64,000 nt of DNA from Vreelandella olivaria (GCF_023507745.1 NZ_JALPZO010000008.1:85665-149664); one strand, 5' to 3'. Positions 46,822 to 57,118 are shown, counted from the first letter of the stretch. Numbers and translations are program-made. Notes: generated from the letters alone by a model not told the origin.

Positions 46822-46951
46822 CGTTTGCTCCTTCACGTTGTAGGTGATGGGTCGCCTGTCAGGCGACGCGACGAGGCTGAGAGCGCCGGGGACATACCGT
46901 GCTTTTCTGTGCATGCCAACAACAAAAGAGAGCTGCCGGCAAGGTGCGATA

Positions 46952-47689
46952 TCACGCCCCCGGGTCTTGTTCCAGTCTCGATAAATAGAATTCGTAAGAG
47001 CAGGACAGGTGCAGGCGCATAGCCTGCCTGGCTCCCTCAGGGTCCCCAGCCGAGATGCAGGAGTAGATCTGACGGTGCTCTTCCAGCACTCGATCCAGAT
47101 AACCCTTGATTCGGGATGGAATCACCCGATCTGCGACCCGGGTACGTGGTACCAGGGCATCTCCCAGTGAATCGTAGAAGTTGGCATAGACCGGGTTCTT
47201 ACTTGCCTGGCCAATCAGGTAGTGAAATTCGAAATCCTCCTGTTTGGCCAAGTCGTTACCGGGATTGTTAGAGAAACGCTCTATGTTTTCCGCCAGACGA
47301 GCCAAGTCCTCCTCTGTGCGCCGTTTGGCAGCCAAGCCTGCCGCCTCCACTTCGATAGGCAGGCGGAACTCCAGCAGGTCAAGAATCTCCCTAACCGTTC
47401 CCGAACTCACCCCCTGTGCAAGGAAGGAGGAGCTGGCATGCGCGCGCCGGATGAAAGCGCCGACTCCCCGGCGCGACTCAACCACGCCCAGCGACTTGAG
47501 GTGCGATACGGCCTCCCTGACCACCGTTCGACTGACATCGAACATACGACCAAGCTCACTCTCGGTCGGCAGTTTGTCACCGACCTTGAGCTGCTCCGTG
47601 CGAATCATCTCCTCCAGAGCGTTGGAGACGAGAGAGGACAAGCTCTCCTTCTTGCGAGAGGCTATCTCATGGCGATGGGCAGTTGTCAT
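46952..47689 (-). CDS. GntR-family regulator, FadR subfamily
   Basis: 245 residues: winged helix at about 15-80 ([28 protein letters not shown] in pieces) and an all-helical FCD effector domain with the metal-binding His pattern ([27 protein letters not shown]). Lodged inside the glucarate operon between gudD and the dehydrogenase, it is the likely repressor of the sugar-acid genes; TCATACAAA inverted repeats upstream of three units are its candidate operators. Ribosome site AAGGAGA. Confidence 0.93.
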   Translation of the reverse strand: MTTAHRHEIASRKKESLSSLVSNALEEMIRTEQLKVGDKLPTESELGRMFDVSRTVVREAVSHLKSLGVVESRRGVGAFIRRAHASSSFLAQGVSSGTVREILDLLEFRLPIEVEAAGLAAKRRTEEDLARLAENIERFSNNPGNDLAKQEDFEFHYLIGQASKNPVYANFYDSLGDALVPRTRVADRVIPSRIKGYLDRVLEEHRQIYSCISAGDPEGARQAMRLHLSCSYEFYLSRLEQDPGA

Positions 47690-47737
47690 ATATCATTCTC
47701 CTTGTTACAAGCCCTCATCATAGAGCATCGCCACCCG

Positions 47738-49072
47738 TCAGCGCACGAGTGCAGGGCGTTTAGGGTCGAAGCGCCAATCAGGTATCAGCTGTTGCATGAC
47801 CGCCGCATCATCGCGATCCGCCTTACCCAGCTCCAGATAGCGTTGGTGAGCTGCATCCAGTCGGTCTTGATCAAGCTCGATCCCTAACCCACCCCGATCC
47901 GGCACAGTCAGGTGACCATCTTCAATGCGCAGAGGATTGCGCGTTAGCGAATCCCCATCCTGCCAAATCCAATGGGTATCAATCGCCGTGATGTTACCGG
48001 GGCATGCCGCCGCGACATGGGTCATCATCGCCAGCGAGATATCGAAGTGGTTATTTGAGTGCGACCCCCAGGTCATCCCCATGTGATGGCACATTTCACC
48101 GACGGCAACGGCACCCTGCATCGTCCAGAAATGACAATCCGCGAGGGGAATATCGACACTTTGCTGGACGATGGCATGGTGCAACTGACGAAAGTCCGTA
48201 GCGACCATGTTGGTGGCAGTGGGAATACCGCTTCGGCGCCGGAATTCAGCCATCACCTCGCGTCCCGAGTAGCCACGTTCAGCGCCACAGGGGTCCTCAG
48301 CGTAGGCCAGGATTGAGCGAATAGGCGCCAGATTCTCTATGGCCTGCTCCAGTGACCAGGCGCCATTGGGATCAAGTGTCACCCGAGCCTCAGGGAAAGC
48401 GTTATGAATAGCCTGGATGCACTGTGCTTCCTGCTCACCGCTCAGCACACCCCCCTTTAACTTGAAGTCGCGAAAACCGTACTTGGCGTGAGCCGCACGG
48501 GCTAGGGCTGCCACGCTTTCCGGGCACAGAGCTTCGCGGTCACGCAGGTAGTCCCACTCGTGCTCACACGCCTGCCGATCAGCTCTGCGGTAGGGCTGTC
48601 CGGTTTTGCGACTGTCCCCGATGAAAAACAGATACCCCAGTGCCTCCACACGATCACGCTGCTGGCCGACCTGCCCCAACAGCTCGGCCACCGGCAGCCC
48701 CAGCACCTGCCCATGCAGGTCGAGCAGTGCCGCTTCTACGGCTGTCACCACATGCACCAGAGTGCGCAGGTCATAGGTTTGCAGCCCTCGCTCCTCGTTG
48801 CTGCCCAGGCTTGCGTAACGCTGGCGGATGGTGCGCAGAATACGCTGGTAGTGGCTCACCGACTGCCCTTCCACCAGCTCAATGCAGGCCGTTAGGGTAT
48901 CGAGGATGCGCTGCCCACCCGGCACTTCACCCAGTCCGATACGTCCCTGACTATCTTCAATCACCACCACATTGCGGGTGAAGCAGTGGCTGTGACCACC
49001 GCTGAGGTTGAGTAGCAAACTGTCCTGACCCGCGACAGGTACGACCTGCATTCTCTTGATACTGGCTTGCAT
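47738..49072 (-). CDS. gudD: Glucarate dehydratase (copy 1)
   Basis: 444 residues, enolase superfamily. Catalytic and metal-binding pieces: KLKGG (KxK Lys), TLDPNGAW (Asp), AYAEDPCG (Glu), TATNMVATD (Asn ligand), SHSNNHFD (His) and the late HWIWQDGD. This is the GudD pattern, converting D-glucarate (or L-idarate) to 5-dehydro-4-deoxy-D-glucarate. It begins 12 bp after kdgD with AAGGAGG. About half its residues look identical to copy 2 at 54146, judged by eye. Confidence 0.93.
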   Translation of the reverse strand: MQASIKRMQVVPVAGQDSLLLNLSGGHSHCFTRNVVVIEDSQGRIGLGEVPGGQRILDTLTACIELVEGQSVSHYQRILRTIRQRYASLGSNEERGLQTYDLRTLVHVVTAVEAALLDLHGQVLGLPVAELLGQVGQQRDRVEALGYLFFIGDSRKTGQPYRRADRQACEHEWDYLRDREALCPESVAALARAAHAKYGFRDFKLKGGVLSGEQEAQCIQAIHNAFPEARVTLDPNGAWSLEQAIENLAPIRSILAYAEDPCGAERGYSGREVMAEFRRRSGIPTATNMVATDFRQLHHAIVQQSVDIPLADCHFWTMQGAVAVGEMCHHMGMTWGSHSNNHFDISLAMMTHVAAACPGNITAIDTHWIWQDGDSLTRNPLRIEDGHLTVPDRGGLGIELDQDRLDAAHQRYLELGKADRDDAAVMQQLIPDWRFDPKRPALVR

Positions 49073-49084
49073 ATAGCCTCCTTA

Positions 49085-50017
49085 TCAGGTGCGGATACCG
49101 GCGCGCTGATTGAAGATATCAATCAGTTCTTTTAGCTGTTGAGTATGCTCCTCAGTGGGCATCACCAGGGGAGCACGCGCCGCGCCAGCAGGCTTGTCGA
49201 TCAGAGCGGCACCCGCTTTAATCAAGCTGACGGCATAGCCCTTCTTGCGGTCACGCAAGGCCACCAGCGGGACGTAGAAATCCCGCACCATCGTATCCAC
49301 GGCGGCTTTGTCACCCGCCCGTAGCGCACGATAAAAGGCCAGGGCAGCTTCCGGCACAAAATTGAATACGGCAGAGGAGTAAGTGTTTACACCGATGGAG
49401 AGATACGCTTCAGCGATGATTTCAGCGGTGGGCACGCCACCGATATACACCAATCTGTCGCCCACGGTTTTGATAATGCTGTTAAGTGCCTGCATGTTGC
49501 CCACGCCATCCTTAAAACCGATGAGGTTGGGGCAGCGTTGTGCCAGTGCCTTTACGGCCTGTGCGTTTAACTGGCCATTGGCGCGGTTATAGAGAACGAT
49601 CCCCAACGAGGTGCTATCGCACACGGCGGCCACGTACTCGATCAGCCCATCCTCAGGACACTCGGTCAGGTAGGGAGGCATTAGCAGCAGGCCATCAACG
49701 CCGTTTTCCTCGCCAATGCGGGCATGCTCAATCGCCTCCCGAACGCTCTTACCCGCACTGGAAAGAATAGGCACCTCGCCACCACACACCTGTGCGGCCG
49801 TCTTGGTCACCGCCGATAGTTCATCATTGGTCAGTGAGAAGAATTCTCCGGTGCCCCCAGCGACAAACAAGGCAGAAACGTCGTACTGCTTCAGCCACTC
49901 CAGCCGGGCCTGATAATTGGACTGGTCAAAGTCCCCCTGCGTATCGAAGTCGGTTACCGGAAACGACAACAAGCCGTCGTTAAGCGCAGCACTAAGTTGT
50001 TGGTGGGTAAAATTCAT
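49085..50017 (-). CDS. kdgD: 5-Dehydro-4-deoxyglucarate dehydratase
   Basis: 310 residues, DHDPS/NAL aldolase superfamily. Schiff-base Lys in GFKDGVGNM, the Tyr of LYNRANG, GGTGEFFSLT as substrate loop, and the extended PLVALRDRKKGYAVSLIKAG near the C-terminus, in pieces, all fit KdgD. It performs dehydration with decarboxylation to 2,5-dioxopentanoate. It heads a unit with gudD copy 1, gntR and the semialdehyde dehydrogenase; a candidate operator sits 47-64 bp upstream. Confidence 0.94.
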   Translation of the reverse strand: MNFTHQQLSAALNDGLLSFPVTDFDTQGDFDQSNYQARLEWLKQYDVSALFVAGGTGEFFSLTNDELSAVTKTAAQVCGGEVPILSSAGKSVREAIEHARIGEENGVDGLLLMPPYLTECPEDGLIEYVAAVCDSTSLGIVLYNRANGQLNAQAVKALAQRCPNLIGFKDGVGNMQALNSIIKTVGDRLVYIGGVPTAEIIAEAYLSIGVNTYSSAVFNFVPEAALAFYRALRAGDKAAVDTMVRDFYVPLVALRDRKKGYAVSLIKAGAALIDKPAGAARAPLVMPTEEHTQQLKELIDIFNQRAGIRT

Positions 50018-50063
50018 TTTTCTGCTCCTGTACCTGTAGTAACGGGCTCAAACAGCACCTCGT

Positions 50064-50081
50064 TATGATATGTCATACAAA
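50064..50081 (-). promoter_or_regulatory. Candidate GntR operator ahead of kdgD
   Basis: TATGA, four bases, TCATA is a perfect 5-4-5 inverted repeat at 50064-50077, extending into the 9-mer TCATACAAA (50073-50081) that is shared by two other units of the glucarate block. Position is 47-64 bp before the start codon. Confidence 0.5.
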
Positions 50082-50087
50082 ATAACA

Positions 50088-51107
50088 TCAACTTACACCG
50101 GCCAACTCACAGACTTCGTCCCAGAGAGCACTGTCGACTTCCACACCACGCTCATGTGAAGCTCGACGGCGGGCCAATGTTGACTCCCCTGGATAACGTA
50201 CCGTTTGGCGCTCATCAATGGGTGTCGTGGCCGCCAAATGCTCGGCAATACCATCACTCATCGCGCCACAGGCCGCCTTACCGCCTAACTGAGCAGGGTC
50301 GAACAGGATGAACACCTGGCAACATCCTGTCCCGCTCCCCTGCTTGACCTGATCAATTTCAAAGGAGGGGCGCCCTTGCGACAGCATGGCAGCAAGCGCA
50401 TCCAATAGAATGGCAAGCCCCGACCCTTTCCAGTAGCCCGTGGGCAACAAGCGCCGCGTGGCCTCAATAGCGCCTGGGTCACGTGATAACTCACCGTTCG
50501 CATCAAAACCACCGTCTACGGGTAACTGTTCGCCTTTAAGGCGCGCGCTCTTCAATCGCCCATACGAGAACTGCGACATGGCCATATCCAGCACCAACGG
50601 CCCTTTTTCACGCGGCACAGCCATCACTAAAGGGTTGTTGCCAATCCCCTGGCTGGTTGCCCCCCAGGCAGGCATGCAGGACTCGGTATTTGTCCACATC
50701 ATGGCGGCGAATCCCTGCTCTGCCGCTTTCCAGCCGTAGCTGCCTCCCCGCATCCAGTGGGTCGTGTTACGCATCGCGACGATACCTACCCCTGACTCCC
50801 GGGCCAACGTCATGGCACGTTCCGTTGCATGCATGGCATTAAGCACGCCGATGCCTCGCTGACCATCCAGCACCTCGATAGCGCCAAGGCGTTGCACCAC
50901 GCTAGGCTCAGCAGTGATATCGACCCATCCCCGTGCCACATAGTCGATAAACCGGGGGATGCGGCCGATGCCATGGGACTGAATACCATCCCTCGTGCTA
51001 TCTGCATGGATAGCTGCACAGCGTTGAGCTGCCTCTTCGCTCAAACCTGCTCTATGCAGCGCCAAATAGAGCGTCTCAAGCAGGTGGGCGTAATCAACCC
51101 GGATCAT
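50088..51107 (-). CDS. Ldh-type (YiaK-like) NAD(P)-dependent oxidoreductase, sugar-acid dehydrogenase
   Basis: 339 residues of the malate/L-lactate dehydrogenase 2 family. THWMRGGSYGWKAAE, PAWGA, LDMAMSQFSYG and LPTGYWKGSG closely follow what I remember of E. coli YiaK, 3-dehydro-L-gulonate 2-dehydrogenase, so a hexonate or hexarate keto-reduction is more likely than malate or lactate. ATG overlaps the TctA stop by ATGA. It sits between the transporter and kdgD, inside the sugar-acid block. It is not a step of the standard glucarate route, which hints at a second substrate. Confidence 0.85.
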   Translation of the reverse strand: MIRVDYAHLLETLYLALHRAGLSEEAAQRCAAIHADSTRDGIQSHGIGRIPRFIDYVARGWVDITAEPSVVQRLGAIEVLDGQRGIGVLNAMHATERAMTLARESGVGIVAMRNTTHWMRGGSYGWKAAEQGFAAMMWTNTESCMPAWGATSQGIGNNPLVMAVPREKGPLVLDMAMSQFSYGRLKSARLKGEQLPVDGGFDANGELSRDPGAIEATRRLLPTGYWKGSGLAILLDALAAMLSQGRPSFEIDQVKQGSGTGCCQVFILFDPAQLGGKAACGAMSDGIAEHLAATTPIDERQTVRYPGESTLARRRASHERGVEVDSALWDEVCELAGVS

Positions 51108-52606
51108 GCTGTTGTCCTCTTATGGTTTTGCCACAATGTGAGCAGCAGTAGAAAAAGCGCCAGCCCGAGAAAAACCACACTGATGGGGCGCGTCACAAAG
51201 GGTGTCCAATCACCGCCAAACGTTACCAGGCCACGACGCAGGTTTGCCTCGGCAATTGGGCCGAGAATCAGGCCAAGAATCAGTGGTGCCGTGCCAAAGC
51301 CATAGCGGTTGAGGAAAAAGCCCAGGAAACCAAAGCCAAGCATCAGCCAGATGTCGAAGACATCACCGGCCACACCGTAAACGCCCAGAAAACAAAACGT
51401 GGTAATCAGTGCCAGTAACAGCTTGCGAGGCACATGCAGAACGCGTACGAACAGGCGAATACCGAACCACATAATCAGCAGCATAAAAATATTCGCCAGC
51501 AGGTAGGCAATGAAAATGCCGTAAATCATGCCACTGGGATCATTAAACAGTGCAGGTCCCGGTGCGATACCCTGGATAAGCAGTCCACCCAGCAGCACAG
51601 CTGTAGCAGCTTCCCCCGGCACCCCAAGCGCAAGGGTAGGAATCAGTGCACCACCGATCATCGAGTTATTGGAACTCTCTGTGGCGATAATTCCCTCCGG
51701 ATGGCCGGTGCCAAAACGCTCTGGCGTCCGCGAAAGCCGTTTTGCCTGATCATAAGAAACGAGACTGGCAATGCTGGCACCCGCGCCAGGAATAGGCCCC
51801 ACGATCGACCCGACACCTACGCCAGCCAGCAGCGCCCTTGGGTTACTGAACACTTCTCGCCAACGGGGTGTGGCGCGCGACATGGATTGCTCGGCATTAC
51901 TTGCCACTTGGGCGGCTTGCTGGCCCTGAACATACTCCATGGCATCTTTAATCAGTTGCGAGACCGCAAACAGACCGATCAAAGCAGGCAATAGGTTGAT
52001 ACCGGTGAGCAGCGATAACTCATTAAAGGTGAACCGGGGTACGCCGGTAATTGGGTCCATACCCACGGTGGCAGCAAACAGGCCCAGCAGGCCCGCCACT
52101 AACCCTTTCAGTATTGAGCCAGAGGCCACCGACGCAATAATGACCAGCCCGAAGATACTTAGCGAGAAGTACTCTGCGGGGCCAAAACGTAACGCAAACT
52201 CAGCGATGGGCGGGGCGAGCAGGCTTAAAAATGCAACACTGACCATTCCCCCAATAAAAGAGGAAACAATTGCTAACCCAAGCGCGCGCCCTGCCTCCCC
52301 CTTTCGCGCCATGGGAAAACCATCCAATGACGTGGCAACCGACGCGGGTGAGCCGGGTATATTAAGCAGTACCGCTGGGATCGCTCCACCGGCGCAAGCG
52401 CCACACAATACGCCCAGCAGCATGCCAACCCCCATTACTGGTGGCATACCAAAGGTCAATGGCAGCAGTAAAGCAACCGCCATGGCAGAGGTCAGGCCCG
52501 GCAGGACACCCACGACAATGCCCAGCAGAGTGCCACTGGCAATCGCCAGTAAAACACCCCAGTCGGCCATCATGGCGAAGCCATTAAGATAATTCTCAAA
52601 CATCAT
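51104..52606 (-). CDS. Tripartite tricarboxylate transporter, large permease TctA (copy 1)
   Basis: 500 residues, about 11-12 membrane spans. The TctA signature is clear: GIVVGVLPGLTSAMAVALLLP in pieces near 30-48, GGAIPAVLLNIPGSPAS, and the second repeat GSIVGPIPGAGASIASL with LGVPGEAATAVLLGGLLIQGI. It forms the secondary transporter with TctB and receives ligand from the binding protein. It is in a unit with tctC1, tctB1 and the YiaK-like gene. Ligand probably a sugar diacid, by context. Confidence 0.94.
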   Translation of the reverse strand: MMFENYLNGFAMMADWGVLLAIASGTLLGIVVGVLPGLTSAMAVALLLPLTFGMPPVMGVGMLLGVLCGACAGGAIPAVLLNIPGSPASVATSLDGFPMARKGEAGRALGLAIVSSFIGGMVSVAFLSLLAPPIAEFALRFGPAEYFSLSIFGLVIIASVASGSILKGLVAGLLGLFAATVGMDPITGVPRFTFNELSLLTGINLLPALIGLFAVSQLIKDAMEYVQGQQAAQVASNAEQSMSRATPRWREVFSNPRALLAGVGVGSIVGPIPGAGASIASLVSYDQAKRLSRTPERFGTGHPEGIIATESSNNSMIGGALIPTLALGVPGEAATAVLLGGLLIQGIAPGPALFNDPSGMIYGIFIAYLLANIFMLLIMWFGIRLFVRVLHVPRKLLLALITTFCFLGVYGVAGDVFDIWLMLGFGFLGFFLNRYGFGTAPLILGLILGPIAEANLRRGLVTFGGDWTPFVTRPISVVFLGLALFLLLLTLWQNHKRTTA

Positions 52607-52615
52607 TGATCCTTA

Positions 52616-53134
52616 TCAATCGGCTAGCGGAAGGCCTGGCAAGGTAATACTGAACCCCACCAGGAAGAGATAGAAAATCGTGATAGCAAACGCCAACGCC
52701 AGCACCACTAAGCCAACGCCACGGCGAAGGCTCCATGCTCCCTTCTCTTGACCGCTGCGGCGCGCCAGCAGACTCAGCACTGCGACACTCGTCACTACAA
52801 ACAGCGCCGTGCTGAGAATGTAGCCCAGTCGCTCGAATAGCAGCGCATACCCCATCATCACAGCGAAAATGGCCAGACCCGCTACGCCCACAAGCGTGAT
52901 GGAGGGAAAACAAGGCCGCTGTTGAGCGCGATACATGGCGGCTACATCACGAATCAGGCAGATACTGGCCAGTAGCGCGATGGCAGCGGTGGTGACACGC
53001 GGGAAGAACGATGGAGGCAAAGAGCCCTGGCCACCAATATCAGGCAGATTGCCAGAGGCCACGAACGCCACAGCCGCACCCACGACAACGGCGGCGTTAA
53101 ATAGCGTGGCACCGATGGAACGCGTTTCAGTCAT
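52616..53134 (-). CDS. Tripartite tricarboxylate transporter, small permease TctB (copy 1)
   Basis: 172 residues with four predicted membrane spans and the family's SLPPSFFPRV near residue 40. TctB proteins are poorly conserved; position between TctC and TctA makes the call. GGGAGA ribosome site. Confidence 0.88.
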   Translation of the reverse strand: MTETRSIGATLFNAAVVVGAAVAFVASGNLPDIGGQGSLPPSFFPRVTTAAIALLASICLIRDVAAMYRAQQRPCFPSITLVGVAGLAIFAVMMGYALLFERLGYILSTALFVVTSVAVLSLLARRSGQEKGAWSLRRGVGLVVLALAFAITIFYLFLVGFSITLPGLPLAD

Positions 53135-53148
53135 GCGGTCTCCCGGTC

Positions 53149-54084
53149 TTAGTTGAGGCGATCGGCTTGTTGCTGCATCCGCTCAGCGAGATCCTGAATA
53201 AAGGCCTCAAGCTCTTCGCCATACGCTGTCTCAACATCCGTTCCAAGGTTACCAGCCGAGCGCAGGAACTGCTCATCCTGTACAGCCTGCTCTATTGCTT
53301 CTACCAGGCGGTCATTGACCTCCTCGGGGATGCCCGACGGCGCAGCAATGCCACGGAAGACCGAGGTGGTGAAATCAACCCCCTGTTCCTGGAAAGTGGG
53401 CACATCCGGCAAGGCATCGCTGCGCTCTGGGTAGGAAGTTGCCAGTGCTTTGACTCGACCGGATGACATTGAGGAACGCAGCTCAGCGCCACCCAATACC
53501 ACCGCGTCAATATGCCCGCCCATGACAGCGGAAATCGTCTCGCTACCACCATCGAAAGGAATAGTACTGAACTCAGTTTCGAGCGCGTCAGCGATCGCCA
53601 GCGCCGTCAAATGGGCGGAAGAGCCGACCCCTGAAACGCCGACACGCACCGTTGTACCTTCCGCGATAGCGGCCTGCATATCCTCAAGGGTCTGGTACTC
53701 GGAGTCCTGAGATACCGCCAGCAGGTAAGGCTCCTGGAGTACCTTGGCAATGAAAGTAAAGTCATCAACCCCGAATGCCACGTTGCCCGAGGCGACTTGT
53801 GTCAGCGTGCCATCGCTAACGGCCACTAAGTTATAGCCGGTCGCGGGAAGCCGTGATGCCTGGGTGAGGCCAACAGCACCGCCGCCACCGGGCACGTTGC
53901 GCACCACAAGATTAGTATCCAGTTCTCGCTCCAGAACGGGTTGCAGTGCGCGTACAAAGACATCGTTACCGCCACCGGCGGAGAAAGGCACAATGATCTC
54001 GATATTGCGTGTTGGATAGTCATTGGCCAGCGCGCTTGTGGAGCTGATGAGTAGGCCTGCGGCCAGTACAAATATCGTTTTCAT
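53149..54084 (-). CDS. Tripartite tricarboxylate transporter substrate-binding protein TctC (copy 1)
   Basis: 311 residues with signal peptide ending SALA near residue 20, then the Bug/TctC fold: IEIIVPFSAGGGNDVFVRAL in pieces, GGGGAVGL, GVGSSAHL and FRGIAAPSGIPEEV. These bind carboxylates through backbone contacts. It is 61 bp after gudD copy 2, probably on the same transcript. A weak CCCCG-CGGGG hairpin lies in that gap. Confidence 0.93.
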   Translation of the reverse strand: MKTIFVLAAGLLISSTSALANDYPTRNIEIIVPFSAGGGNDVFVRALQPVLERELDTNLVVRNVPGGGGAVGLTQASRLPATGYNLVAVSDGTLTQVASGNVAFGVDDFTFIAKVLQEPYLLAVSQDSEYQTLEDMQAAIAEGTTVRVGVSGVGSSAHLTALAIADALETEFSTIPFDGGSETISAVMGGHIDAVVLGGAELRSSMSSGRVKALATSYPERSDALPDVPTFQEQGVDFTTSVFRGIAAPSGIPEEVNDRLVEAIEQAVQDEQFLRSAGNLGTDVETAYGEELEAFIQDLAERMQQQADRLN

Positions 54085-54145
54085 GCTGTTTATCCTTATT
54101 AATAGTGTGAAAACTTCCCCGCGTCGGGGTGGTAAATCGTGCTAA

Positions 54146-55477
54146 TCAGTCACGCAGTAGAGCAGGACGTTTGGGGTCGAAGCGCCAGCCTGGTATTAAG
54201 TACTGCATCGCCATGGCATCGTCACGGGCACCGGAAGGCAGTCGGCGGTAAAGGGCGTTAGCCTCTTCCACCCGCTGCATGTCGAGCTCAATCCCCAACC
54301 CCGGCGTGTCGTCAATGTGGATTCGTCCGGCTTCGATGCGATGCGGCTGCTGTGTCAGCGTCTCACCGTCCTGCCAGATCCAGTGGGTATCAAGCGCTGT
54401 TGGCTTACCCAAGGCAGCAGCACCTACTTGCGCAAACATGGCCAGTGATACATCGAAGTGATTATTGGAGTGCGAGCCCCAGGTCATGCCCCACTCGCTA
54501 CACAGCTGGGAGACGCGGACGGCACCTGATAGTGTCCAGAAGTGCGGGTCAGCCAGGGGAATGTCGACAGAACGCAGCATCATGGCGTGCGTCATTTCCC
54601 GCCAGTTGGTAGCGACCATATTGGTGGCAACCGGCAGGCCGGTTTCCCTTTTGAATTCAGCTAAAATCTCACGCCCGGAAAAGCCCTGTTCAGGACCGCA
54701 TGGATCTTCGGCATAGGCCAACACGCCATGCATATCGCGGCATAATTGAACCGCCTCGTTCAATGACCAGGCGCCATTAGGGTCTAGGGTAATGCGAGCC
54801 TCAGGGAAGCGCTTGGCAAGCGCAGTGGCCGTTTCAATCTCTTGCTCACCCGCGAGCACGCCGCCTTTCAGCTTGAAGTCTTGGAAGCCATAACGTGCAT
54901 GGGCCGCCTCGGCGAGGGCTAGAATGGCATCGGTATCCAGCGCTTTCTCATTACGCACCCGGCACCAGGCGTCATCGCTATCGCGTTCGTCTCGGTAACC
55001 AAGGTCGGTGCGCTCGCGGTCACCCAGATAGAACAAATAGCCCAGCACCTCGACATCCTGGCGCTGGCGTCCTTCACCCAACAGATCACATACCGGTACA
55101 CCCAGAAACTTACCCATCAGGTCCAGCAGTGCCGCTTCCAGCGCAGCCACTGCGTTAACGCGCAGCTCAAACGTCCAGGCGCCTCGCCCAAAGGCGTCGA
55201 AATCAGCATGTTGGTCGCGACGATGTAACCCCGCCACCAGCGTATTCAACTTGGCGATAGGCTGACCAAGGATCATCTCCCTGGCACTCTCCAACGACTG
55301 ACGAATGGTATCTCCGCCTGGAGCTTCGCCGACGCCCGTATTACCTGCATTGTCACGTAACACAATCAGGTTGCGCGTGAAATAAGGGGCGTGAGCACCA
55401 CCCACATTCAGCAACATGCTGTCGTGCCCTGCGACGGGAATAATCTCAACAGAGGTGATATGAGGAGATGAAGTCAT
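54146..55477 (-). CDS. gudD: Glucarate dehydratase (copy 2)
   Basis: 443 residues from the ATG at 55475-55477; the frame reaches 55513, but that leader would overlap the candidate operator. Catalytic pieces match copy 1: [45 protein letters not shown]. One difference next to the Asn ligand (VATN versus VATD) may be neutral. Both copies keep all residues I can check, so the second is not an obvious GudX-type inactive paralogue. It may act on galactarate-type or epimeric substrates; unproven. Confidence 0.92.
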   Translation of the reverse strand: MTSSPHITSVEIIPVAGHDSMLLNVGGAHAPYFTRNLIVLRDNAGNTGVGEAPGGDTIRQSLESAREMILGQPIAKLNTLVAGLHRRDQHADFDAFGRGAWTFELRVNAVAALEAALLDLMGKFLGVPVCDLLGEGRQRQDVEVLGYLFYLGDRERTDLGYRDERDSDDAWCRVRNEKALDTDAILALAEAAHARYGFQDFKLKGGVLAGEQEIETATALAKRFPEARITLDPNGAWSLNEAVQLCRDMHGVLAYAEDPCGPEQGFSGREILAEFKRETGLPVATNMVATNWREMTHAMMLRSVDIPLADPHFWTLSGAVRVSQLCSEWGMTWGSHSNNHFDVSLAMFAQVGAAALGKPTALDTHWIWQDGETLTQQPHRIEAGRIHIDDTPGLGIELDMQRVEEANALYRRLPSGARDDAMAMQYLIPGWRFDPKRPALLRD

Positions 55478-55496
55478 GAAAAACGCCTTTATTATT

Positions 55497-55514
55497 GGTA
55501 AGACATCATACAAA
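55497..55514 (-). promoter_or_regulatory. Candidate GntR operator ahead of gudD copy 2
   Basis: GGTAAG, four bases, CATACA (imperfect inverted repeat, 55497-55512) includes the shared 9-mer TCATACAAA (55506-55514), 20-37 bp before the gudD start, close to where transcription should begin. Confidence 0.45.
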
Positions 55515-55609
55515 TACTAGATTAAGCGAATGATTCTCATCGTTGAACTAGTCTTTGGTCTAGAATGGCAGATAATGACGCCCTCTGCTGTCCTGCCACA
55601 GATTGAATG

Positions 55610-57118
55610 TTACTGCCCAGCAGCCATTCGAGCCGTACGCCGATCTTTCACCATGGAGTACGCAGACCAAGCCAATAGCAGCACTGACAAGGCAATAAAC
55701 GCAGCGCTCACCGGTCGTTCTACGAAGACCATCATGTCACCTTGATTGAGCATCAATGCCCGCCGGAAATTCTCCTCGATCATCGGACCCAGAATGTATC
55801 CCAGCAGTAGTGGAGCCGGCTCAAAGCCGAGCAACAGCATAAGACACCCCAACACACCAAAGACTGCGACCAGCATAATATCCATATGGGAGTAATTGAT
55901 GCTGTAGACACCGATAGCGATGAACAACACGATGGAGGGATAGAGCAAGGGGTACGGCACCTTTAGTAATCGAACCCAGAGGCCGACCAGAGGTATGTTG
56001 AGGATCAACAGCAGCACGTTACCAATCAGGAAGCTGATCACCAGCCCCCAGAATAAGCTGGGGTTATCACTGATGACGTTAGGGCCAGGTGTGATGCCAT
56101 GGATAAGCAGCGCCCCCAGCATTAGCGCCATCACTGCATCACCAGGGATGCCCAGCGTGAGCGTGGGAATAAAAGCCGATTGCGCGGCGGCATTATTGGC
56201 GCTTTCGGGTGCGGTAATTCCTTCAATGGCGCCCTTGCCAAATTTTGCGGGGTGCCGCGAGATCCGCTTTTCCACTGCATAAGCCAAAAACGATGCGATA
56301 GACGTGCCGGTACCAGGCAGAATGCCCACTCCCGTACCAATACCAGTACCACGAAACATCGGCATAATGCTCTGCTTCACATCCTGCCGGGTCGGTATCA
56401 AGGAGCGGAAGGTGATCTTTTGGGCACTCTGTACCCCCTTCACTTTACCCACATTGGCAATAACCTCAGCAACACCAAAAATGCCCATGGCAATTGCCAC
56501 AATATTAATTCCGTCGTACAGGAAGGTAAGCCCGAAAGCGTAGCGCTGAATGCCCGTACTGACATCGGTGCCCACCAGCCCAAGAATCAAACCCAGCAGG
56601 ACGGCCGCTATACCTTTGACAGGAGAGCCCTGCACAAGAATGGCAGCGGCAACCAGCCCCAACAGCATCATTGAGAAGTAATCTGTCGAATTAAAGGCAA
56701 CCGCAAAGCTAGCCAGTGGTGGAGCAAAGGCGGCCAATACAATCACCGTGATAAAGCTACCCACGAATGAGGCGACCGTGGTCATCATTAACGCAACGCC
56801 TGCACGCCCCTGCTGGGCCATGGGATAGCCATCCAGGCACACGACGGCCGAAGCGGGTGTGCCCGGCAGGTTAAGTAGAATAGAGGCGGTCGACCCGCCG
56901 TACTGGGCGCCGTAGTAGATCCCGGCCAGCATCACGATAGCGGTGGTGGCAGGCACATAGAACGTGAGTGGCAACAGCATCGAGATAGCAGCCAAGTGGC
57001 CGATACCCGGAATAACGCCAATGAACATGCCGATGGTGACACCCAGGGCACAGTACAGCAGGTTTTCCAGAGTAAATGCCGTCTCAATGCCCAAGGCCAG
57101 ATTGGATAGGAGATCCAT
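55610..57118 (-). CDS. Tripartite tricarboxylate transporter, large permease TctA (copy 2)
   Basis: 502 residues with 11-12 membrane spans. Family pieces: GVIPGIGHLAAISMLLPLTFYVP, GGSTASILLNLPGTPASA, GVGILPGTGTSIASFLAY and LGIPGDAVMALMLGALLIHGI (each given in part). The start overlaps the TctB2 stop by one base (TGATG at 57116-57120). It is a distant paralogue of copy 1, so the two transporters probably have different ligands. The unit tctC2-B2-A2 ends here, 132 bp before gudD copy 2. Confidence 0.94.
   Translation of the reverse strand: MDLLSNLALGIETAFTLENLLYCALGVTIGMFIGVIPGIGHLAAISMLLPLTFYVPATTAIVMLAGIYYGAQYGGSTASILLNLPGTPASAVVCLDGYPMAQQGRAGVALMMTTVASFVGSFITVIVLAAFAPPLASFAVAFNSTDYFSMMLLGLVAAAILVQGSPVKGIAAVLLGLILGLVGTDVSTGIQRYAFGLTFLYDGINIVAIAMGIFGVAEVIANVGKVKGVQSAQKITFRSLIPTRQDVKQSIMPMFRGTGIGTGVGILPGTGTSIASFLAYAVEKRISRHPAKFGKGAIEGITAPESANNAAAQSAFIPTLTLGIPGDAVMALMLGALLIHGITPGPNVISDNPSLFWGLVISFLIGNVLLLILNIPLVGLWVRLLKVPYPLLYPSIVLFIAIGVYSINYSHMDIMLVAVFGVLGCLMLLLGFEPAPLLLGYILGPMIEENFRRALMLNQGDMMVFVERPVSAAFIALSVLLLAWSAYSMVKDRRTARMAAGQ

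Noticed and set aside
46851..46867. GTCGCCT-AGGCGAC inverted repeat ahead of the semialdehyde dehydrogenase as an operator
   Set aside because: It differs from the shared TCATACAAA sites and looks like a plain hairpin within the operon leader; no evidence of a role.
54117..54129. CCCCG-CGGGG hairpin between gudD copy 2 and tctC1 as a terminator
   Set aside because: The stem has only five pairs with a 3-base loop and no proper T tract; co-transcription of the two genes is more likely.
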